64,000 nucleotides of DNA from Rotaria sp. Silwood1. Its lineage: Eukaryota > Rotifera > Eurotatoria > Philodinida > Philodinidae. Every line of letters begins with the position of its first letter. The first letter of the stretch is position 1. The notes below the pieces were generated by a model. It had not been told where the DNA came from. It saw only the letters and a program-made list of their open reading frames with translations, and made no database searches. Shown here in pieces: positions 1 through 11,060 of this stretch. Where the stretch lies: contig CAJNOP010000002.1 in the NCBI GenBank assembly GCA_905250075.1, positions 7,243,565 to 7,307,564 on the forward strand. The letters run 5' to 3'. The translations under genes were made by a program, and so were the position numbers.

Positions 1-168
1 CGTGTTTTTGAAGAGGATTTCGTGAGCCACAGTAACTAGTTAGAGAGTTGAATTTGTATCAAAGTGAGTAATGAATGAGATCCGTATGTAGCCAAGATTT
101 CAGCTCTCAAATATGATCCGTTCATGAGATATCTACATGCAAAAATACCAAAATATGATAATTCTATC

Positions 169-343
169 CAGTATTTTATCCACAGAGGTGCCCGAGGGGA
201 GGGATGAGAGGTCGGCGCCCCCTCCCTTGAGACTCGCGATCATCGCGCGACGAACTATATGGCTTGCCCCTCCGAAAAAAATTTTTCGCTCTCCCGGAAT
301 TTCAAATCGCCCCTCCGGAGAAAAAAACCTGGATAAAACACTG
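169..343. repeat. hAT-type MITE, 175 bp
   Basis: This is a non-autonomous DNA transposon remnant. The left end reads CAGTATTTTATCCA and the right end, reverse-complemented, reads CAGTGTTTTATCCA, so the terminal inverted repeats match at 13 of 14 bases. The flanks are ATTCTATC (161-168) and ATTTTATC (344-351), a 7/8 match consistent with the 8-bp target-site duplication of hAT transposons. The interior is markedly GC-rich against AT-rich surroundings, with recurring CCCCTCC-like blocks. No transposase is encoded. A 75-codon open frame crossing it is incidental. Confidence 0.7.
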
Positions 344-351
344 ATTTTATC

Positions 352-1929
352 ATTTACTCGATAGTATTGATAAATTGATCAACGGTTCATCGATTTGAGC
401 TCATTATTTCTGAAACGTACTGCAAACTCAGATATACTAATCGTAATAATATCAAGCACAACAGATCGACCCTTGAGGAGACATAGATACTACACAAAAT
501 GCAAAGAGACGGCAAAAATATTTTTTTTCCTAGGATAGTTTTCTCAGAAAAAATTTAAATATCTCAGGAGAGGAATAATATTTTTTAAATGACTTGGTGG
601 AAATTTATTAAACACTTGTCTCTACAGCCCATATAAAATCCCGATAAATCGTCAATTATCGGTTGAGTAGAGTGGGTGGCGATTTACATGGATTGTTTCG
701 TATATACTTAAGTTTTTCCTTTTTTTGAATGACGAGACTAGGGGGACTGACACAATCTTAAGAATTAAGATGTCAGTGTGGGTATAGGTGTATATGTATT
801 GCTCTTCTCTTCATGCATATTTACACTTCAACGAATATTTTCACCCTCACTCATATTCTGCAAAGTGAAACATGAAGAAGTCACTTTCCGACAAACAAGT
901 AATCTCAATGGATAAATAATGGTCCTTTTAGTATGTGAGATAGAGCAAAAATATGTTTCAATATTTATTTTCTATTTCCTAATAGAAATCGATATATGAT
1001 GACAAGAAAATCAATTACGAATACGAATGATTGCTAGCAGAATAAATCATAATCAATGAAGTTTAAATTTATTATGCTCGATTTTTGATTGAAAAGCAGA
1101 CATAATCAGTTATTCCGATCGTTTTTAATCAAATATAATCGATCATTTACAATTCCATTTCAAATAGTCAAGAATCATATAGCGATTAGTGATTATTTCA
1201 TGGAATTATTTTTGCATCGATCGAGTATATCTGTTTTCTCTGTCGTCATCAAGTGTTTAGATGCTTGATTGAAACCTTATTTTAGTATCTACTGCTATCT
1301 CTTCTTTCGTCGTCCTATGAAAAACTTTTCTGCTCAAGCCATTTCTTTCCTCAATGACCAATATTAAATATTTGGTTGTTATTATAAAACAAGGTTAACC
1401 ATGACAATATATTCGAGTGGCAAACAGTGACAAAGATAGAACATTCAAATAATGTCTTCTCATGTGAACGCAGACATGAGATAAGAGAGAATGGGAAATG
1501 GGTGCAGCAAGTAATCAGAAAATAGTCATCCATCACATATTATGAGTGCTTGTCATTGAAATATTTGTTGCGGAATTCTTATCTGTACTCACATCTGATA
1601 GAGCTTTTATAGCTTCTTATATTCAGTATTTAACGGATATCACGCGAGAGGAAGTGGATGTAAGTGCAGATCTCAATCTTGCCTTACTCACACGTCCAGT
1701 TGTACCCACACCCACATCCGCAGATATCCACAGCAGCATTCACGATCCAGGAATTGGCAATTCAAAAAATCCAAAGTAAATGTTGGAATTCAAGAGAAGT
1801 TGTAAGAAATCCTCATATCTTGAATCCCTTGAATTTCCTACATTTTCTTGAACTTCGAATTTCTAGATCATGGGGTTATCTTAGACGTTTGAGAAATGTG
1901 GCATTGGTTTTTGCTAATATCACTGTGTT
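352..1929. other. Gene-free stretch
   Basis: I see no supportable gene here. Short open frames at 1546-1954 lack splice context and family resemblance. Confidence 0.5.
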
Positions 1930-2277
1930 TCAAACTTCTATTTCATCATCTTGATGAGCCATGACCACATCATTCAATAAATTCAATAATGCATCAATTG
2001 AAGGAATGGTTAATACATCTGAGTACATATAAATTTCAGCATAGTGAATGAGTGCTTCAAGTCGCATAATATCTCCAAAATGAGCATGATGATGAACAGA
2101 TTTATTGAAAGATTCTTTTATTTATCGACTTTCAATCATGATGAGATTAATTTCAGGATCATGTTTAGTCTTATTCCATGAAAATGTATTTGGTTTATAA
2201 TAATAATGAACGAAGAATTTCTTCGGACAAAGATGACGACTAGCAGCAAGAAATATGAGATGATAACAAAAGTGGAG
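1930..2277 (-). pseudogene. BTB/POZ-like pseudogene fragment
   Basis: Reading the minus strand from 2277 down to the TGA at 1932-1930 gives one frame of about 115 codons, broken by a single TAA at 2124-2122. The upstream side begins with HLIFLAASRHL, which resembles the HRLVLAASS core of BTB domains. It continues through PEINLIMIESR, then after the stop through LEALIHY...YMYSDVLTIPSIDALLNLL, reminiscent of the later BTB helices. An upstream stop, TGA at 2280-2278, closes the frame. Codon usage is like the real genes of the window. I read it as a decayed BTB gene fragment; the family call rests on short motifs. A recent stop in an otherwise live exon is an alternative. Confidence 0.4.
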
Positions 2278-2280
2278 TCA

Positions 2281-5200
2281 ATGTTGCATATTTATGCGGG
2301 ATATCATTTTTATTATTTTGTCTGATGATGAGATGCACCATCGATAGATTTCTATTGCCGTGAACATTTTGTGAACTTATTGCTCTGGATTACAAGATAT
2401 TGATCGAGTATTTGACGTAGAATATCAATAGAAGTGCCAAAGTAATAATTGTGGAAATGGAAAAGCAACTCTTCATTATGGAGCTCTGTGTTAGAACGCT
2501 AAATCTAATTGCTGTTCTAATGGACTTTGAAATTGTCATGAATTCAATAGATCATCTAAAATGTCTCATTCAGTGCTGCATGTTCTTTCATAACTACAAA
2601 AAGGCTTTGGAAATCGAAAATTGATTCAATGTAACAGAGTATCAATGGAATTTTGACGGGGCTAAAGTTGAGTAGTCACGTAGAAATACAGTAACAATGA
2701 AGAAGCACAAGGAAAGAAATGAGAGAGATAGGACAGAGACGCTTGAAGATCACGAAAAGCCAATGTAATCAAACTATTCAATAGGAAACGCACTTCCTGA
2801 TGAAGTTTTCTTTTTGTTAGCTCATGGCAGAAATGAGGTTATGTGTATTAGTTTTTTCTTCCTCGAAACGCATACCACAACCAAATATAGCAACAATATT
2901 GATAAAGAATCAATCGATGATAATTCATCTTAAATTGTAGACCAATTAGCTTAACTGTTTAAATTTAAATCAGACAGAAAAAAATTAATCAGAAGTAAAA
3001 CATTAAGTTTTAAGTAGAAAGGAAGAAAATATTAAAATACTCATTAAGGTTCTTAATAAGCGTGTTTTATAATGGCGATATGAGTGTCATAATATGTTCT
3101 ACGTTGTCTATGGGAGAGTGATGTGTTTTTTTTTAATTATTTCTTTCAAAGGTGAAAGAATAATGTTTTAAAATCGTAGTAGAATATAGCACTTTTCGTA
3201 ACCTATCGTTTAAGAGATTAGACAATTCAAATAGGTAGACATAGAAAAAAATGCTTGCAAAATAACGTGTGCAATTTTTTTTTCAAACAGCTGTATTAAT
3301 TAGAAGAAACTAGTAGAAGATCAAAATAATGCAGTATTATTGCACATTGTATGCAATAATTTAATTAGAAACCTATAAGTATGTGACGAGATAAGCGACT
3401 ATTGAAGTGTTAGCTAGTATTTTCTAAAATGTTTTTCATGTTCTTCGAATAAAGCAAGATATAAAAGATGTTTCATGAGTTTCGACCTTATTTTTATTTC
3501 TTACTAGTTGTCCTATATTAAGATGAATAGGTATTGACGATTTATTTCTGAAGAGTGGTATCTAAATAATCCTTCAAGAGAAATAGCATTCAATTTGCAT
3601 CAATTCTGAGAAAGTGCTGTATTAGTAAGAGTATTGGAACAATTTTATCAAGTGTTTTTTACTTTTAATATCAGTATTTTTAAATATGAAAGACTTTTGC
3701 ATGAAAACCTGTGTCGAAAATATCTAAGTATTACAAGTGAATCAACCTGATAGTTATTCGTTAATTTTGAGATAAGAATAGAATTATAGTGAAATAAGAA
3801 CAACCAATTGCTCTCTTATTACAAGTCACTTGTGTCGTTCTGGTATCGTGACATCCTAACAATGTAAGAGAATATTTGAATTTCTATTTTTCTCGTGTCA
3901 AAAAAAATCAATTAAAGATTGCCAAGCTGCAGTGACATTTAGTAAGTCATAATGAATCACTGTGATTTGCTTCGTGGGAATCGTCGACGCATGTAACTCC
4001 TTGTGACACATATTAATTAAACATTTGTTTCTCTAGTTCGAGCACGGCATTATGGACTTTTATTTCCAATATATACGCGAAAACAAATTTTCTCTCACTT
4101 GAATAGCATATAACAAGAGCAGAGCCATAAAACTGACTCATAGTGAGTGAATAGCTGCTATTTTTCTTAAGTTTAACAGGGAAAAATTGAAAAAAACTTG
4201 ATACAACTTTTTCAATATTCTTACTAATGTAGTACTTTTTTAGAGTTGAGACAAATTGAGTGAAAAATAAAATAAAAATGAATTTGATACTTATGAAACA
4301 CCCTCTATGTTATATATTTCTTCCATTTATTTTATATTTGGTATTATTGTGAAAGAAAGAAAATTTGTCTCTCATGATAATATCTGATTTATATAAATCT
4401 TTATTGATTTTCTTTTTACATTCTCGGTCTACTTATCAAAGTCATAAAAACTACAAGGAGATGATCGATAGAAAAAAACATATCAATGGAAGAATTTCAC
4501 TTTTTGTCCATCATAGTATACTAAAAATGTATTTTAATTGCAATAAGTATTATTGTCAAAAACAATATCACGAAGAAAAATTTGAAGATATTTTCTGTTT
4601 TCAGAAATCAGAAACATATCTTTTATGCTGTCGCAAGAGAAAAGAAAGCAACGGATTTTTTTTCGTATAATAAAACTGTAAAACGTTTCAAAAAAGAAGT
4701 CGTCGCCATTTTTACTCGCTTTGTTGACGATGAAATTCAAACAATGACGAGCATTTTTTGCATCATTTATTCTACTTGATGTTCTAGATCTTGTATATTA
4801 TTCTGATGATTAGCATCGATCTAAAAGTCCTTCGCATTATTAATCGTCGATTAATTTCCGTATTGTCAGTATCTTAATCAAAATGAAAAGCAAGGAACTT
4901 CATCTATCAGATTCCATGAGAATGTTTAAAATAACACCAGCTCATTTTTTGAAGATTTCATTCAACATTGTTCAAATATTGGTATATTTCAAACATGCTA
5001 TAGCTGTTGTTATTTTATTTTCTATATTTGCTAAAATGCATAAAAAATTGCGACTAATTGATGAGTTCGATGAATGTGACTTGAAAAAAAAAGTCAGATG
5101 ATTTCTTACTTATCAACTGAAAGATTCAAATCGTTTTATTTAGTCAAATAAAATTGAACAAATGTTTGTCAATGTGGTTGGAGTCGCAAAATGATCGATA

Positions 5201-6467
5201 TGATTACTTATATATAGAAGATGAACTTGTTGAGTATGAACGGAGTATTGTGAAATGACACATATTGTTTGAATGATTTGTCACATTTTACGGGTTTAAT
5301 ATCGATACATAGTTTTGATGAAACCAAGAAAACACATTGTGACGGATGCCGTTGCCATAGTTCATGCGCCTTCAATTGAATAGCAAATAGTATAGTTTAA
5401 ATGATGTCAAAAAACTCAAGTGTTATGAAAGTCAGTGCTCATTAATTGAATATATTTATTACTAAATCAAGATCTCAAGAAAAAACATTGTTTATCAACG
5501 ATATCTCTCATAGAAGATTATACAAAACATCATTGTGTAGCTGTATTCTTTCATATATACTTATATAATGAAACAATTAACAATATTAGGAAAAATTTTT
5601 GCTAGAATTAAACAAAATATAACAGTTTACAATACTTTCGTTGAGAACAAACGTTTTTATTAGTCGTAGATTAACGTGTTGATTTGATGCAAATCAAATG
5701 TAAAAACGTCACATGTTAGTAAATGAATTTTCTCGAAAACTATCAAATCCTCTGTTCATCATTCAACTCTAATTTCGATAGAATAGGGTAAAGATGATTT
5801 CTGTATATGTAGCAATTAAGCTATTACGCATATGTGTCTACTAATTTCTCACTTCAATAAACTTTTCCATCAGATAGGTATCAAAATTTAGATTTACGAA
5901 TAAATAGTGGGAAAGGTTAATATTATAACTAAAGAATTCGCATCCTATTTCAAGCCAACAGATTTGAAAAATATTTTGGGCTTCTAACTTATTTTAATGC
6001 TCACTTTCAATAACAAACGTAACATATTAGTTAGATATTTCAACCACGAATTCGTACGTATGCATAAAAAATGATGCAAAAGTACCGGACAACATATCGC
6101 CCAACTTTTCATCGGCTAAAACATGTTTCAAAAAAATCAAAAATACCTATTCAGGATTCATCTTGAGAACCCTTCTTAATTGAATGCTCACAAAAGTTCC
6201 ATCATGTTTTTCTTTGATTAACGCGCACATCTGTAAACAACACTTAAATGTAGTCTGTAAAAGGTAGTTCACAATCGTTATACTAGAAGGGTCCGATCTT
6301 TTGCGAGGTTTTACAGTTTTTATATCAGATTCATAGAAAATTATACGGCAAAGCCTAATGAAGAAAAAGCAACAATAGATGGAGGAACGCATTAGAGAAA
6401 TTCGAAAAATACTAGAATATCGGTTCATTCTACCACAACAATTGTAAGTTACTTTTTTTATAGGCTA
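2281..6467. other. Gene-free stretch
   Basis: Nothing supportable. A 72-codon ATG frame at 4883-5101 and a 101-codon frame at 4365-4670 have no splice context or recognisable domain. Many A/T homopolymers. Confidence 0.45.
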
Positions 6468-6475
6468 CATTATAG

Positions 6476-6557
6476 CAGAGCTAGGTAAGTACGGGTTTTC
6501 TCGCGTACGAGTACGGACTCTTCAAGTAGAGTACTTCGAGTTCTTTGCCCAGCTCTG
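6476..6557. repeat. hAT-type mini-MITE, 82 bp
   Basis: The element starts CAGAGCTAGGTAAG and ends with the reverse complement of CAGAGCTGGGCAAAG, so the ends form a terminal inverted repeat with two mismatches in the first 13 bases. It is flanked by a perfect 8-bp direct repeat CATTATAG at 6468-6475 and 6558-6565. Both the 8-bp duplication and the CAGAG-type terminus are hallmarks of hAT elements. The 82 bases encode nothing and the interior is GC-richer than its flanks, with CGCGTACGAGTACG and AGTAGAGTACTTCGAG as internal partial palindromes. Confidence 0.8.
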
Positions 6558-6565
6558 CATTATAG

Positions 6566-8342
6566 TGATATTTATAGATATGCTCATTATTTGAAGGCAA
6601 AACATGATAAAACTTTTTTGAACATACTATTAAACAAGACTTTGAAAGTCGATTCTGAATTAGTATTCTTGATTTTTTTCGAAATATCTTTTAGTCTATG
6701 AAAGACGAAGCACCATTGTTCCAGGCACGTTTGCATCACTTGTTATGTTCTATTATATTATCGAATTTATTTCTTTCATTATCAAATATCTAATATAAAA
6801 CTGATATATTATCATAAACATCAACAGAAAAACTTCTTCAATACTGTTCAATATATTACCAGTATTGAAATAGATAATAATAAAAAACTGATATTCTACT
6901 CAGCTATTCTTTTTAATCATTCGAAAAAACTTTTTTTTATCTTTCAATTGTTAATTTGCACAAACGACTGATAGTTGTAAAGCTAAACGTAATAAAAGAC
7001 GAAGAAAACGCTAAATTAAGCGAGCAATAGGTTTTGAAAAACATCGAGAAAGTAAACAAAGCCGCATATTTTAAATGATTTAGAGATATAAATATCTTTA
7101 CTGAATGCATGTGACTGACTAGAAAATAAAATATAAACGCACTGTGTGCATTCATATTACGAGTAAAAACTCAAAAAGAAATTAGACTTTGCTTGACTTT
7201 TGAAATATAATAATATCGGAGAAAAAAATGATTGGTATTACTCTTCGTAACCCGATGTTCTTGTTAAAAAAATCAAGATAACAAAGAATTTTATATTAAA
7301 ACGTGTTACAGTTAAAATAAATAATAGAATATGTTTTTCTTTCGTTGAGTAATAAAAAATAATTTAAAAATCAATGAAAACATGTATATTTAGATATTAA
7401 ACAATACACATCAAAACAATACAAAATAAAAAATAGATCCTAGTCGCCCTTTTGTATTTATTACGGTTTTCATGGACATCATTACCTTGTTTTTATTACA
7501 AACAAGTACCTTTCTTTTGCTCTATCATATAAATAATAGCTCATGGCCTTGACAATTCTTCCAAAGTATTTATCTAACTCAATTATAGTACATGATAATA
7601 AACTGTGATGAACAAAATTATTTTCATGTTTGTTCTCGATGACATTTTATAACTAATTTCTCTAAAAAAACGATACTTTTTTTATTGGCCATTTATTGAA
7701 ATCAGTGCCTTTTCTATATAATTAAGAAAACAACATGTTATTATAACTCAATTGGTTATTTGTTTCATGCATGAAAAAACAATTTCTTTATGCTCGTCAT
7801 TAATAAAAATAAACGATCAACCGTAACTGATTTTTTTGCCTGCTTGTTTATCTCAACGTTAAGGTGATGTAGAAAAAGAAAAAAAAATAAAGAGCGATTT
7901 TTGCCAATATTTTGTTATATAAAAAGGGTGGTCGATCGAACGATATTGTTGTGATCTACCTTCGTAAAAGCAAAGAAACTTGCAGTTTATAAATTATAAT
8001 GACCTGATGTATGCTTCAGTTTATGATGTGTATGAGAAAAGTAATTAGTGTTGCATTTTCAAGGGTATGAAATCATTCACTTTTGATAGGTCGACTCTAG
8101 ATAGGCCGACATAATAACGAGAATAAAGTATCGTAAAAACAATGTAGCTAGAGCGCATAGTACCATAAAGATTTATTTTTCTCTATTTGGTACATTGTTT
8201 TTTTCATTGCGTGATTTATGTATCAATGAGATGATGTTAGGTTGATTATCATTTATCTCAACTAACTATGGAGTGTGAATCATAATGTTAATGTGAAGGA
8301 TTTTTCTAGATTTTTCTGTCTTTAACATTTAATCTATCGAAC
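6566..8342. other. Non-coding, upstream of the PLAC8-family gene
   Basis: No gene seen. A TATA-like box lies at 7916-7928. A possible 5' UTR splice acceptor (TTTTTCTAG) ends near 8313, about 30 bases before the ATG at 8343. Confidence 0.4.
7916..7928 (+). promoter_or_regulatory. TATA-box-like element
   Basis: TATATAAAAAGGG is a good match to a metazoan TATA box. It lies 415 bases before the PLAC8-family ATG. A donor-like GTAAAAG near 7964 and an acceptor-like TTCTAG near 8313 would allow a short 5' UTR intron to bridge the distance. Inferred only. Confidence 0.35.
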
Positions 8343-8868
8343 ATGTCGGGTGAAAATGATTGGAATGGTAAATTAAAATGATTATTCAACATATATAATG
8401 TTTCTATATTGTTATAGAGGACTTATGTGGTTGCTTCAGTGATTGTGGTACATGCTGTTATGGTTATTGGTGTACACCGTGTTTATTTGGTTCAAATGCA
8501 ACAAAAATCGATGGTAAAAATTGTTTTTTAATGTGTTGTCTCTATGGACTGCTAACTAGTGTTTATTTATGTTGGTTGCCACATTATTTTGAGCGTCAAA
8601 AATTACGTGAAAAATATAATTTAAAGCCTAATCCATCATGCGGTGATTGTCCAACAACATTATTTTGTAGTCCATGTGCATTATGTCAAGAAGCTCGTGA
8701 AATGAAATCGAGAAGTAAACTATGAATAACTATTTTTATGAAATTTTCTCTTTTACTTGGTTAGAAAATGAACAGAGTGTGGCATTCAAAGCTAACAGCG
8801 CTCCAACGGTTGTTTCACAACCAGTACCAGATTCAAAAGATATCAACCCTCTTAATACACGACTTTGA
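8343..8868 (+). CDS. PLAC8-family cysteine-rich protein
   Basis: Three exons (8343-8367, 8418-8714, 8765-8868), both introns 50 bases with GT-AG ends and phase 1, giving 141 residues. The protein opens MSGENDWNEDLCGCFSDCG and continues with closely spaced cysteines (CCYGYWCTPCLFG), then a hydrophobic CCLYGLLTSVYLCW stretch, and a second Cys cluster ending CCSP-like (LFCSPCALCQEAREMKSR). This is the order found in the PLAC8/cornifelin/cadmium-resistance family, including the C-terminal CxxCxxxRE-like end. A Ser/Pro-rich tail of about 35 residues follows. Family members act at membranes or in metal and cell-size homeostasis; the role here is unknown. The start is the only ATG compatible with the first exon. 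Confidence 0.85.
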
Positions 8869-9697
8869 AACAAATTAATATTAACGGTTTCTATTGGACC
8901 AAACCTACAGAGACATTTTTCATTTTTACGTCATGCTATATTGTATTTATCAAAAAAAAATACATCTTTTAATTGGTTATAGCAAGAAAGGAAAGAGAGA
9001 TGACAGACGTTATTTAATTACTTCGAATCGAATTTTTCAAAAACTGAAACATGCGAGTCTAAATAAGTGCAATATGTATGACTAACAGAAAATTTCATAA
9101 TAATTACTCTATGAAAATTTCTGATTATATTTTCTTTTCTTGAAACAATGTCGGAATAGTCATTCATCAGAGGTAGGTTGGAATTGACTCACCGAATCTA
9201 GAACTTCATTGAACTCACTCTGAAAAGTTTTCAATATTAATATTTTTGAAAACAGTTTTTTTTTATTAGATAAATTGGATTATAGACGTAACGATATCTC
9301 TCAGAGCAATACTCTTATCACAAATTATTCGCAAAAATATTTGTGTTGTGAAGTTTGATGTACAAGCATATTTAAGAACCAATCAATGATATTCATTCAC
9401 AGTAAACACAGAAATAGTCATATAATTTTACCTTGTTTCTCACAGTTGATTTGATATGAAACGAAATACAATAATAAATAATATACCCGATTGTGTAACA
9501 ATCAACTATATCCAAAAACTTTTACAACTTTTAATTACACGTATGATAAGTAAATTCAAATCGAGCATCAATAATTTATTTCATTAAAAAAAAGTTATGC
9601 ACTATATTTTTAATATTAAAAAAAAAAGATGTATTATTAAGAATGTTCCGAGACATGTAAGAGTAAAATAGAAATTCGATGTTTTCTTTCACTAAAG
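8869..9697. other. Gene-free stretch
   Basis: 3' flank of the PLAC8-family gene. A 63-codon frame at 8894-9085 has no recognisable content. Confidence 0.45.
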
Positions 9698-9787
9698 CTA
9701 AACCTTGATTTTTTTGATATGTCTCAATGCTTCAATATCTTCTAATTTTTGAAAAATTGCTTCGGTTTTATCTTCCCATTGTTTCGT
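9698..9787 (-). pseudogene. Orphan terminal exon
   Basis: On the minus strand an acceptor-like TTTATAG is followed by a 29-codon open frame, starting TKQWEDKTEAIFQKLEDIEA and ending HIKKIKV then TAG. The codon usage matches real genes here, and the charged amphipathic helix looks like a genuine protein C-terminus. All three frames immediately upstream are closed and no matching upstream exon was found to 11,060. It is either the last exon of a gene whose other exons I missed or the relic of a lost gene. No family recognised. Confidence 0.4.
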
Positions 9788-11060
9788 CTATAAACTGTTT
9801 TCATGCCAAACCTAGGAACATTATGTAGTCATTTTGTCAACAAAGTTAATCATGCTTGCACAAATTATATTTCAATAGTGTGTTTTAGAAGGTAAATAAC
9901 AACATCGACTGATAGAGCTAAGTGATAGAAACTGTTGAACGAACTGTGTTTGTATAACTATTGATTCTTGCTGAACATGAGTCAGACTTAGGAAAGAAAG
10001 TTGCTAGTACTTTTTAAAAAGTCACTGTATTTCATATTTTTTGTTGAATTAATTCTCTACTTACGAAGCAATAAAAATTGTACTTTAGACGACAGGAAAA
10101 CAAATCATAGTTATTATTCAACATTCTCATTATAATGTTTCCTCATTGTTCCAGCTTGAAAATAAATCAAAAATTATATAAACTATTTTAGACATCAATG
10201 TCAATAATTTCTGACTGTTTACATTAAATCAATTATATATCGCTTAACTCTTATATTATAATTGAGATATTTTTGTTACAATAATTTACTGGCAAACACA
10301 TTCTATAATTATCTAAATAATAAATGTCTCTTGATTTTTAACAGACATATGCCAGTTATCGTTGTTATTTTGATGCATGTCAGACTTTGATGCTTTACTC
10401 AACATATATGACAATTGAATAACAATACAATGTTAATGAGTGCATATCGGTTATACTATAAAATACGTCTTTATTATTGATGACTTATTCACGAAAGAAA
10501 AAACTCTCTATAACAAATTAAATCCTAAGCTCAGAAATTAAAAATATTAAATTCTACTTCTAATAACAATGAATGATGATGATGTCGTTGGACAATTGTA
10601 TATATTAATTATACTATTCGTTAGTATACATAGGTATATTTGTCTAGTCAGACTTTTGTTCTTTTCTTCATCATCTCAATTCAAATTGATTCTTTATATG
10701 TATGAGACAAAGAAGGATAACACCAAAAATAAAAGTGTATGATGATAAGATCAAAGTTGCATCTCATTGCAATCTTTGAGCTTTATAGTCGCCATATAAA
10801 CGCATAGAAAAAAAAACGAAGACAAGATCGTCTAAGCGCATCTCGGCTAATAACCCTAAAGCAAACACTCATTTGGAACAAAATGAAGAACAGGGCGTAT
10901 ATACAATATTGACTATCATATATACACACACATATATATATATATGTGCGATGTATACCTTTCGCCTTCTTCTCACATTTACTTGATGTAAATCCTTCAC
11001 GTTTATTTGTGAGAAAATATCATTCATATTGTTTTTTAATAGTATGAACGGAAGGTCGAC
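9788..11060. other. Non-coding, upstream of the DSL ligand gene
   Basis: No gene found. A short CA/TA microsatellite lies at about 10921-10946. The stretch GTTTTTTAATAG, 20-30 bases before the ATG at 11061, resembles a splice acceptor. Confidence 0.45.

Noticed and set aside
137..364. 75-codon open frame at the left end
   Set aside because: It crosses the 175-bp MITE, shows no domain and has composition set by the GC-rich insert.
1546..1954. Overlapping open frames of 77 and 96 codons
   Set aside because: Start codons are non-ATG or internal, there is no splice context, and the frames overlap each other.
4883..5101. 72-codon ATG frame with a hydrophobic stretch
   Set aside because: No family, no flanking splice or poly(A) support; expected by chance in AT-rich DNA.
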